This document shows positions 1 through 5,184 of a stretch of 8,455 bases of DNA, one piece after another. The stretch covers positions 1 through 8,455 of the forward strand of contig JABJAS010000107.1 in assembly GCA_018666055.1 (NCBI GenBank), given 5' to 3'. The translations under genes and the position numbers were made by a program. The notes beneath the pieces were generated by a model. That model was not told the origin of the DNA. It was given only the letters and a program-made list of their open reading frames with translations, and did not search any database. Numbering within the stretch: position 1 is the stretch's first letter; every line of letters starts with the position of its first letter. This stretch comes from Halieaceae bacterium. Lineage in GTDB: Bacteria > Pseudomonadota > Gammaproteobacteria > Pseudomonadales > Halieaceae.

Positions 1-179
1 AAAAGAAAGCCGTCGCTAAAAAAGCGCCCGCCAAAAAAGCACCTGCTAAAAAGAAAGCCGTCGCTAAAAAAGCGCCCGCCAAAAAAGCACCTGCTAAAAA
101 GAAAGCCGTCGCTAAAAAAGCGCCCGCCAAAAAAGCACCTGCTGAAAAGAAGGCCGTCGCTAAAAAGGCACCTGCCAAG
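1..179 (+). repeat. 48-bp in-frame tandem repeat encoding a basic K/A/P tail
   Basis: The unit is 48 bp (16 codons, [16 protein letters not shown]). Copies lie at about 1-47 (first base outside the window), 48-95 and 96-143 and are identical in all visible bases, including synonymous positions; a diverged, shortened copy covers 144-179. Each unit contains smaller internal repeats of the AAAAAAGCxCCxGCx type. Nucleotide identity between copies points to recent duplication or slippage. The array is continuous with the DksA reading frame and extends beyond the left edge, so the copy number is unknown. Confidence 0.97.
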
Positions 180-647
180 AAATCCAGCACCCGGGGATCA
201 AGTCCAAAAGTAGCAAGAGCCGTGGGCGCACTTCAAAGGTTCGACGATTTTAAGCCGTATAAACCAAGTCGTAGCGAGAGCTACATGAATGATGAGCAAA
301 TCGAGCATTTTCGAGGCCTATTGCTTCAATGGCGGGGGGAACTCGTGGACGAAGTGTCGCGGACCGTGACACACATGAAGGATGAGGCGTCCAACTTTCC
401 TGATCCGGCTGACAGGGCCACCCAAGAAGAAGAATTCAGCCTTGAGCTCAGGACTCGCGATCGCGAGCGAAAGTTAATAAAGAAAATCGACACCACCTTA
501 GAGAATTTACAAAACGACGACTATGGCTACTGCGATGCGTGTGGCGTTGAGATTGGCGTTCAGCGACTAGAGGTTCGGCCCACCGCCACCCTCTGCATAG
601 ACTGCAAAACGCTAGCCGAAATTAAGGAGCGTCAGGAATTGGGTTGA
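1..647 (+). CDS. dksA: RNA polymerase-binding transcription factor DksA with Lys/Ala/Pro-rich N-terminal tail (5' partial)
   Basis: The frame is open from base 3 to a TGA at 645-647; the start lies left of the window. The C-terminal ~120 residues closely match E. coli DksA: a coiled-coil segment, the tip motif DPADRA with the two key aspartates (codons 402-404 and 411-413), and the C4 zinc finger (Cys codons at 531, 540, 594, 603). In the family, the coiled coil enters the RNA polymerase secondary channel and acts with ppGpp on stable-RNA and amino-acid promoters. Unusually, the core is preceded in the same frame by a basic tail made of 16-residue repeats ([16 protein letters not shown]), which E. 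coli DksA lacks. A GTG at 222 could start a normal-sized 141-residue DksA, but I see no good ribosome binding site before it, and no stop separates tail and core, so a long DksA is favoured. gluQ follows with a 4-nt overlap. Confidence 0.93.
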   Translation, partial: KKAVAKKAPAKKAPAKKKAVAKKAPAKKAPAKKKAVAKKAPAKKAPAEKKAVAKKAPAKKSSTRGSSPKVARAVGALQRFDDFKPYKPSRSESYMNDEQIEHFRGLLLQWRGELVDEVSRTVTHMKDEASNFPDPADRATQEEEFSLELRTRDRERKLIKKIDTTLENLQNDDYGYCDACGVEIGVQRLEVRPTATLCIDCKTLAEIKERQELG

Positions 648-1531
648 CCCCTCGTTTGCCCGACGCCACCCCTCCGCGGTATCGGGGCCGCTTTGCCCCC
701 TCACCCACAGGACCCCTGCATATGGGGTCGCTTTACACTGCGCTAGCCAGTTTTCTAGACGCTCGACACCGTCTCGGTACTTGGCAACTCCGGATCGACG
801 ATATTGACCCACCGCGCGCGGTAGCTGGGAGCGTTGAACGCATTCTCACGGGTCTGAAGGCACATGGACTGCTCTGGGACGACGAGGTCATTTATCAATC
901 CCAATCCACTGACGCCTTCGAGCACGCATTAACACAGCTTGGGCAGTCTGGGCGTCTTTTCCGCTGTCGCTGTACACGTGCCGATCTCAAAACAACCGGG
1001 TCCTGCGGCCAAGCGTGCGTCAATCAACAGCATGCCGACGATGTCCCTCATAGTCTGAGGGTATCAGTTGATCGATCACTGCTTACTGATTCTGAGGACC
1101 GCTTCCTCGGACCGCAAGGTATCACCGCCGAAGCGCTCCCGCAGGATTTCATTGTCAGGCGCCGTGATGGCCTGTTCGCTTACCAACTTGCAGCCGCGGT
1201 CGATGATGCACAACCGAACTTCACTCACATCGTGCGCGGGAGAGACCTGCTCGACTCTACGCATCGTCAACGCTATCTCCACTCCGTTTTGGGACTCACA
1301 TCGCCGCAGTACGCTCATGTCGGGCTGCTGTGTGGCGCTGACGGTAACAAACTGAGCAAGCAAAATGGCGCGCCCGAGGTCATCCTGGGCCAAGCCGCGG
1401 ATAATCTCCGCCAGTGCCTGATTCAGCTTCGCCAAACACCACCGCCGGCATCCGCACGCAACCCTGACGCCATTCTGGAGCACGCTATCAGCAACTGGGC
1501 CCCGCCACTGCATCGCACCCAATACCCGTAA
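644..1531 (+). CDS. gluQ: Glutamyl-Q tRNA(Asp) synthetase
   Basis: A 295-residue truncated paralogue of the GluRS catalytic domain without an anticodon-binding domain, similar in length to E. coli GluQ/YadB (about 300). In the family it activates glutamate and attaches it to queuosine in the anticodon of tRNA-Asp. Visible motifs are the HIGH-like HMGS at residues 26-29, after RFAPSPTGPL; the zinc-site region with Cys108, Cys110, Cys121 and Cys125; and the KMSKS-like KLSKQ at 236-240. The start is TTG at 644, overlapping the dksA stop as TTGA, with AGGA at 634-637 spaced 6 nt away; no better in-frame start lies before the conserved GRFAPSP segment. The dksA-gluQ pair is common in gammaproteobacteria, and the overlap suggests translational coupling. 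Confidence 0.95.
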   Translation: MTPRLPDATPPRYRGRFAPSPTGPLHMGSLYTALASFLDARHRLGTWQLRIDDIDPPRAVAGSVERILTGLKAHGLLWDDEVIYQSQSTDAFEHALTQLGQSGRLFRCRCTRADLKTTGSCGQACVNQQHADDVPHSLRVSVDRSLLTDSEDRFLGPQGITAEALPQDFIVRRRDGLFAYQLAAAVDDAQPNFTHIVRGRDLLDSTHRQRYLHSVLGLTSPQYAHVGLLCGADGNKLSKQNGAPEVILGQAADNLRQCLIQLRQTPPPASARNPDAILEHAISNWAPPLHRTQYP

Positions 1532-1561
1532 GTGTTACTTTTTCACTCGAAAGGTGATGAC

Positions 1562-1588
1562 TGACCGGTAACATAGGGCGACCGGTCA
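1562..1588. promoter_or_regulatory. Perfect 8-bp inverted repeat upstream of the cbrB-like gene
   Basis: TGACCGGT (1562-1569) and ACCGGTCA (1581-1588) form a perfect inverted repeat around an 11-nt centre, ending 16 nt before the regulator's ATG. No T-tract follows, so it does not look like an intrinsic terminator. It may be an operator or an mRNA 5' hairpin. The 73-nt gap also holds GTGTTAC (1532-1538) and GTAACA (1568-1573), matching the boxes upstream of the sRNA promoter. The function is inferred; I see no clear sigma-70 promoter. Confidence 0.4.
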
Positions 1589-1604
1589 CGACCTGAGTCC
1601 GTCT

Positions 1605-2957
1605 ATGCAAATTCGCTTATTAGAAGATGATCCAGCGCTGCGAAAGGTGTTTGTGGCAGCTCTTTCGGACTGCAACGTCGCCGTGATGCCTGAGCACGTC
1701 TCAGGGTCAGAGGAGCGTCCTCAGTGGCGATCAGACTGTGACCTGGTCATGCTGGGTCAGCATGACGAAGCGGATCATTTGACCTCGCTGACGCGGGCGC
1801 TGTGGCCTACACCAGTGGTCATCTTGCTCAGCGCGCCCTCTACTGCCAGCGTCGTCGAAGCTATGCGAGCAGGTGCCACAAATGTATTGGATCGCTCCCT
1901 GGATGCCCACCTCATCGCCCAGTCGATCCGAGCAAGCTTTGAAGCACAGCAGATCCGGCTAGGCGCGAGCACAACGCAACACTATTTTCACCCCGAGAAC
2001 TGTCGCGCTATGCACGATCTTCAGGCATCGATTCATCGGATTGGCAAAACGGACTCTACCGCCTTAATTGTGGGGGAAACGGGCACGGGAAAAGAACTAG
2101 TCGCCCTGCAACTCCACGCCGCCAGTGCGCGGCACGATCAAAACATGGTTACGGTCAACTGCGCCGCCATCCCCGAAACACTGATTGAATCCGAGCTATT
2201 TGGCTATGAAAAAGGCGCCTTCACGGGCGCGACAAGCAATCGGATGGGCTTAATCGAAGCTGCGCATAACAGCACTTTATTTCTCGATGAGATTGGCGAG
2301 TTGCCGCTGGCCGCACAAGCCAGACTGCTGAGGTTTATTCAGGAAGGTGAAATTCGCCGCATTGGTGCCATCAAAAGCACAAAGGTGAATATTCGACTCA
2401 TTTGCGCGACCCATCGCCGCTTAGATGAGCTAGCGCAAAGCAATGCATTTCGCCAAGATCTCTACTATCGGATCAATGTCTTGCGGCTAGACATTCCCCC
2501 GCTGCGGGAGCGGGGGCCCGATATCGCCGCTATGGCAAATTGGTTCGCCACGCAGCTAGCAGATAAGCTGGACATGCCGCCTCGCGCATTTTCCAAAAAC
2601 AGTCTGGAACAGATTGCTCATCACCCCTGGCCCGGTAACGTTAGAGAACTACAAAATGCGGTAGAACGCGCTTTGGTAATGTGTGACGACTCGCTTTTAG
2701 CGCTTGATTTACCCGTTGGCCTTGACCAGCCTGAGAGCACAATCACACCTGATCGCGGACCCGAAAAGAGGATCGACGATTCGGCCGACGAGTTGTCTTT
2801 AGAGGATTACTTTCAGCGGTTTGTGCTGCAGCATCAAGACGCTATGAACGAGACCGAACTCGCGCAAAAGCTAGGCATCAGCCGCAAATCCTTGTGGGAG
2901 CGCAGGCAACGTTTCGGCATGCCCCGCACTAAACCAAAGGCAGGAGACTCAGTTTGA
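1605..2957 (+). CDS. cbrB: CbrB-like sigma-54-dependent transcriptional activator with degenerate receiver domain
   Basis: A 450-residue NtrC-family enhancer-binding protein. Residues 1-115 form a receiver-like fold: acidic E7-D8-D9 and Ser76 are present, but Gly51 occupies the phosphoacceptor position (the same 42-residue spacing from the acidic pair as D12 to D54 in NtrC), and the usual Lys-Pro is Arg97-Ser98. The AAA+ domain (about 130-370) looks intact: Walker A GETGTGKE 157-164, the sigma-54 contact GAFTGA 204-209, Walker B LFLDE 225-229, and a sensor II region around PGNVRELQ 343-350. A Fis-type helix-turn-helix lies at about 400-442, ending in SLWERRQRFGMPR as in CbrB. It sits between gluQ and a crcZ-like RNA, exactly where Pseudomonas has cbrB, but no cbrA kinase gene is present. 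ATG start; the upstream Shine-Dalgarno is weak. Orthology to CbrB is inferred from synteny and the C-terminus; a generic sigma-54 activator is the alternative. Confidence 0.85.
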   Translation: MQIRLLEDDPALRKVFVAALSDCNVAVMPEHVSGSEERPQWRSDCDLVMLGQHDEADHLTSLTRALWPTPVVILLSAPSTASVVEAMRAGATNVLDRSLDAHLIAQSIRASFEAQQIRLGASTTQHYFHPENCRAMHDLQASIHRIGKTDSTALIVGETGTGKELVALQLHAASARHDQNMVTVNCAAIPETLIESELFGYEKGAFTGATSNRMGLIEAAHNSTLFLDEIGELPLAAQARLLRFIQEGEIRRIGAIKSTKVNIRLICATHRRLDELAQSNAFRQDLYYRINVLRLDIPPLRERGPDIAAMANWFATQLADKLDMPPRAFSKNSLEQIAHHPWPGNVRELQNAVERALVMCDDSLLALDLPVGLDQPESTITPDRGPEKRIDDSADELSLEDYFQRFVLQHQDAMNETELAQKLGISRKSLWERRQRFGMPRTKPKAGDSV

Positions 2958-2976
2958 TCTGGCTGAACGCAGTTTT

Positions 2977-3004
2977 GTAACACCCCGGTGCAATTCCGTA
3001 ACAC
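2977..3004 (+). promoter_or_regulatory. Paired GTAACAC boxes, candidate upstream activator sites
   Basis: GTAACAC occurs at 2977-2983 and 2998-3004 as direct repeats with a 21-bp period (two helical turns), roughly 75-100 bp upstream of the sigma-54 promoter, a usual distance for an enhancer-binding protein. The same box (reverse orientation, 1532-1538) and a GTAACA (1568-1573) precede the regulator gene. An A/T-rich stretch at 3034-3045 between boxes and promoter could aid bending. The heptamer also occurs once inside pcnB coding sequence (4201-4207), so chance is not excluded. Confidence 0.45.
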
Positions 3005-3076
3005 TTTTTGTGAGGCTTTGCGCGCGCGAATGTTTAAAAAAAATTATCCCTATGTTTCTTATGGGTTTTTCCATGC

Positions 3077-3093
3077 TGGCATAGTATCTGCTT
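3077..3093 (+). promoter_or_regulatory. Sigma-54 (-24/-12) promoter
   Basis: TGGCATAGTATCTGCTT matches the sigma-54 consensus, with the invariant GG at 3078-3079 and GC at 3090-3091 separated by exactly 10 nt. It lies 119 nt downstream of the sigma-54 activator's stop codon. The predicted transcription start is near 3103. This agrees with the crcZ promoter of Pseudomonas, which is sigma-54- and CbrB-dependent (established knowledge). Confidence 0.82.
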
Positions 3094-3146
3094 CTTATTA
3101 TGCAGAGCCTAAATAACAATAACTGGCCCAATAATAAAAACGATGT

Positions 3147-3193
3147 CATAACGGACCTGGGTGGGGAAGGAGACTTCCCCATGTTTCGTTATG
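3147..3193 (+). other. Two-tier RNA stem-loop with GAGA (GNRA) tetraloop
   Basis: The inner stem pairs 3161-3169 with 3174-3182 (core GGGGAAG/CTTCCCC) around a GAGA loop. The outer stem pairs 3147-3155 with 3185-3193 (core CATAACG/CGTTATG), separated by a small asymmetric internal loop. No T-run follows, so it is a structural element of the RNA rather than an intrinsic terminator. The AGGAG at 3168-3172 in the hairpin would be a good Shine-Dalgarno for the ATG at 3181 and is largely buried by the pairing. Confidence 0.75.
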
Positions 3194-3213
3194 GAACCCG
3201 CCAATATCTCTAG
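3181..3213 (+). CDS. Possible 10-residue peptide in the sRNA region (speculative)
   Basis: ATG 3181 to TAG 3211-3213 encodes MFRYGTRQYL. The only reason to list it is the AGGAG at 3168-3172 placed 8 nt before the ATG, a much better site than those before most genes here, and the fact that the site lies in a hairpin loop and stem just after the Hfq-type motifs. It may be a chance product of the stem sequence. Confidence 0.15.
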   Translation: MFRYGTRQYL

Positions 3214-3225
3214 ACCTGTCTGGCT

Positions 3226-3402
3226 ATGCCTGGCCCCAAGGTCATCCAAAGCCCTCTGGATAGCGAGACACTCTCACATCGGCTACCATGGCGTCCGACT
3301 TGGCAACGCCTTAACCGGTATCATCGCTTCGTAAGCCCTCATCACGGCAGTCCATGCTTTCTGCCGACTGATAGGATGATGAACAGAGTGACCAAACTTT
3401 GA
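3226..3402 (+). other. 58-codon open frame ending on the pcnB start (doubtful uORF)
   Basis: An ATG at 3226 opens a frame ending at TGA 3400-3402, overlapping the pcnB TTG start (3399-3401) as TTGA. No Shine-Dalgarno precedes 3226. The peptide (starting MPGPKVIQSP, ending MMNRVTKL) resembles nothing I know and has no clear domain. Internal starts at 3376, 3379 and 3388 would give 5-9 residue peptides ending at the same place. It is mainly of interest as a possible coupling device for the weak pcnB start. Confidence 0.15.
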
Positions 3403-4670
3403 CCCAACAGACACAAGCCGCACCGTTCAACGGCTCTGACTTCTCGCATGGCGCCACAAAGGTCGTGCGGGGACTTCAAGATGCAGGATTTACCGCCTAT
3501 GTTGTGGGCGGTGCTGTCCGCGATTTGCTGTTAGGGCAGCGCCCTAAGGACTTTGACGTCGCCACCAACGCAACGCCAGAGCAAATCAGACAGTGTTTTC
3601 GTAACGCCCGCATCATCGGCCGCCGCTTTCAAATCGTCCACGTCCGCTCAGGCGGCGAAATTATTGAAGTCACTACCTTCCGGGGCAATCATGCCGCCGC
3701 ACAGGCAGGGCAGCACTCAAAGGCAAGCGAATCAGGTCGGTTATTGCGCGATAACGTTTACGGAACGCTCGAGGAAGACGCACTGCGCCGAGATCTCACC
3801 ATTAACGCGCTCTACTACGACACCTCATCCAACACACTCATTGATCAACTCAATGGCGCCGCAGATATTGCAGCGCGGATGATTCGGGTGATTGGGGTGC
3901 CAGAAGAGCGGTACCGAGAAGATCCAGTAAGAATGCTGAGGGTATTGCGTTTCAGTGCTCGCTTACAGTTTGACTTAGCAGCCGATACCGAGACGGCTAT
4001 CGCGAGTACTCGGTTACTGCTTCGCGATATTCCCTCGGCACGATTATTTGACGAGTGGCTCAAGCTGTTCATGAATGGATTTTCTGCTCCCACGTTTACC
4101 TTACTGAAGTACCACGACCTGATTACGCTGCTGATGGGTGATGACATTACCGAGGCTTTGCATGAGGAGCAGTCAGCAAGTTTGCAGATGCGCGCCATGT
4201 GTAACACCGATCAGCGGGTCGCTGACCGGCGACCCGTTACTCCAGCGTTTCTGCTCGCTGCACTCTATTGGCCCGCGGTCGAGCAACTGGCATTGAGACT
4301 GGAAGAAGGGGGAGAGCCCACCACTCAAGCGATACATAGCGCGGGCCAGCAAGTGGTCCATAGCGCTTGCCAGCATCTCACCATTCCGAAGCGATTCTCA
4401 TTGGCAATGCGCGATATTTGGGACTTACAGCCCCGCCTCGAGCGCATGCAACCCAAAAAGATCACCGACCTCCTCGCTAGGCGGTGGTTCAGGGCCGCAT
4501 TTGACCTGCGCTTACTGCGAGAGGAGGCTGGCAACTTAGGGAGCCAGTGCAGTGACTTTTGGACCGCGCAACAAAAAGAACACCCTGACTTGGTCGGCAG
4601 TGCCAGACCACGTCGAGACGATCAGCCTAAACGACGACGCAGACCGCGAGGTAACGTACGCGCCCCATGA
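3399..4670 (+). CDS. pcnB: Poly(A) polymerase I
   Basis: A 423-residue class II nucleotidyltransferase that in E. coli adds 3' poly(A) tails and so promotes RNA decay. The catalytic head is clear: GGAVRDLLLG at 37-46, the metal-binding pair D51/D53 in KDFDV, RRDLTINAL at 130-138, and the EDPVRMLRVLRFSARL segment at about 174-189. The C-terminus is strongly basic (about 402-423, with a KRRRRPR run), as in E. coli PcnB, which separates it from CCA-adding enzymes. The start is TTG: a stop at 3372-3374 bounds the frame, no ATG or GTG lies between, and the next internal starts fall at or beyond the first conserved helix. The Shine-Dalgarno is poor (AGAG at 3385-3388). E. coli pcnB also uses a weak start (AUU), which limits expression. 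The stop overlaps the folK ATG (ATGA). Confidence 0.95.
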   Translation: MTQQTQAAPFNGSDFSHGATKVVRGLQDAGFTAYVVGGAVRDLLLGQRPKDFDVATNATPEQIRQCFRNARIIGRRFQIVHVRSGGEIIEVTTFRGNHAAAQAGQHSKASESGRLLRDNVYGTLEEDALRRDLTINALYYDTSSNTLIDQLNGAADIAARMIRVIGVPEERYREDPVRMLRVLRFSARLQFDLAADTETAIASTRLLLRDIPSARLFDEWLKLFMNGFSAPTFTLLKYHDLITLLMGDDITEALHEEQSASLQMRAMCNTDQRVADRRPVTPAFLLAALYWPAVEQLALRLEEGGEPTTQAIHSAGQQVVHSACQHLTIPKRFSLAMRDIWDLQPRLERMQPKKITDLLARRWFRAAFDLRLLREEAGNLGSQCSDFWTAQQKEHPDLVGSARPRRDDQPKRRRRPRGNVRAP

Positions 4671-5161
4671 ATCACGTTTTTATTGGCCTGGGGTCCAATA
4701 TCGATGATCCCTTGGACCGATTGTCGGAGGCATACCGACACCTCACAGCGAATGCCGATTTGTCTGTGATCGGCCTTTCCAAGGTTTACGTCTCGTCCCC
4801 CCAAGGCCCTCAAGATCAGCCCGATTTCTACAACGCAGTTGCGGGCTTCACGACCTCGTTATCACCCCACGAGTTGCTCATCACACTGCTCACTATCGAG
4901 ACCGCGATGGGCCGACAGCGACTCAGGCACTGGGGCGAACGATGCATAGATCTCGATTTGCTCCTTCACGGAAACGAGGTGATCGCGACTGATGCACTCA
5001 TCGTGCCCCACCCTCGCGCTCATGAGCGGCGCTTTGTGCTAGATCCACTGAGTGAACTGCTCGGCAACGATTATGTGATGCCCGGCCAGCCCTCCCTCGG
5101 GACGCTGCTGTCTCGATGCACGCAACAGACGATTAGCGTATTGTGTGAGTTCCCCCAGTGA
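4667..5161 (+). CDS. folK: 2-amino-4-hydroxy-6-hydroxymethyldihydropteridine pyrophosphokinase (HPPK)
   Basis: A 164-residue HPPK (E. coli 159). It transfers pyrophosphate from ATP to 6-hydroxymethyl-7,8-dihydropterin in folate synthesis, in the cytosol. Visible motifs: IGLGSN at 6-11; the substrate-loop region QDQPDFYNAVAG at 49-60; the signature WGERCIDLDLLLHG at 89-102 with the Mg-binding pair D95/D97; and HPRAHERRFVL at 115-125. The ATG overlaps the pcnB stop as ATGA; the nearest Shine-Dalgarno-like GAGG (4648-4651) is 15 nt away, so translation probably depends on coupling to pcnB. The pcnB-folK pairing is conserved in gammaproteobacteria. Confidence 0.96.
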   Translation: MNHVFIGLGSNIDDPLDRLSEAYRHLTANADLSVIGLSKVYVSSPQGPQDQPDFYNAVAGFTTSLSPHELLITLLTIETAMGRQRLRHWGERCIDLDLLLHGNEVIATDALIVPHPRAHERRFVLDPLSELLGNDYVMPGQPSLGTLLSRCTQQTISVLCEFPQ

Positions 5162-5171
5162 CAATCGTTAC

Positions 5172-5177
5172 AGGAGG
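5172..5177 (+). promoter_or_regulatory. AGGAGG ribosome binding site deciding the kinase start
   Basis: A perfect Shine-Dalgarno AGGAGG lies 7 nt before an in-frame TTG (5185-5187). The alternative upstream GTG (5158, overlapping the folK stop as GTGA) has no comparable site. It lies just downstream of the folK stop (5159-5161), so the kinase can initiate independently. Confidence 0.6.
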
Positions 5178-5184
5178 CGCTTCT

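Larger units (their letters stand above)
3103..3366 (+). ncRNA. crcZ: CrcZ-like Hfq/Crc-sequestering small RNA (candidate)
   Basis: The 441-nt gap 2958-3398 has no convincing protein gene. From the sigma-54 start site the transcript opens with two (ARN)4 A-rich motifs, AATAACAATAAC (3112-3123) and AATAATAAAAAC (3130-3141), the type bound by the Hfq distal face with Crc. A strong stem-loop follows (3147-3193). In Pseudomonas, CrcZ lies between cbrB and pcnB, starts with similar A-rich motifs and titrates Hfq/Crc to relieve carbon catabolite repression; position, promoter and motifs agree here. Only two motifs are visible, fewer than in P. aeruginosa CrcZ, and they cluster at the 5' end. The 3' end is uncertain: a CGGCAG/CTGCCG hairpin (3345-3366) lacks a U-tract, so the RNA may continue into pcnB as its leader. 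Confidence 0.62.

Noticed and set aside
1..179. Regular 48-bp repeats as a possible CRISPR array
   Set aside because: There are no unique spacers; the units are contiguous, in frame and coding, and merge into the DksA reading frame.
1076..1522. 148-codon minus-strand frame inside gluQ
   Set aside because: It is a shadow of the gluQ reading frame in GC-biased DNA; the gluQ motifs are complete on the plus strand.
2949..3182. 77-codon minus-strand open frame across the sRNA region
   Set aside because: It lies antisense to the sigma-54 promoter and A-rich motifs, has no ribosome binding site I can see, and its composition looks like chance translation.
3147..3193. Strong stem-loop as an attenuator or terminator
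   Set aside because: No U-tract follows the 3' arm; it is better treated as an RNA structural element.
3300..3324. TTGGCA … TATCAT as a sigma-70 promoter for pcnB
   Set aside because: The spacer is only 13 nt, too short for a functional -35/-10 pair.
3345..3366. CGGCAG/CTGCCG hairpin as the sRNA's intrinsic terminator
   Set aside because: The stem is 6 bp with a 10-nt loop, and ACTGATAGG follows instead of a T-run.
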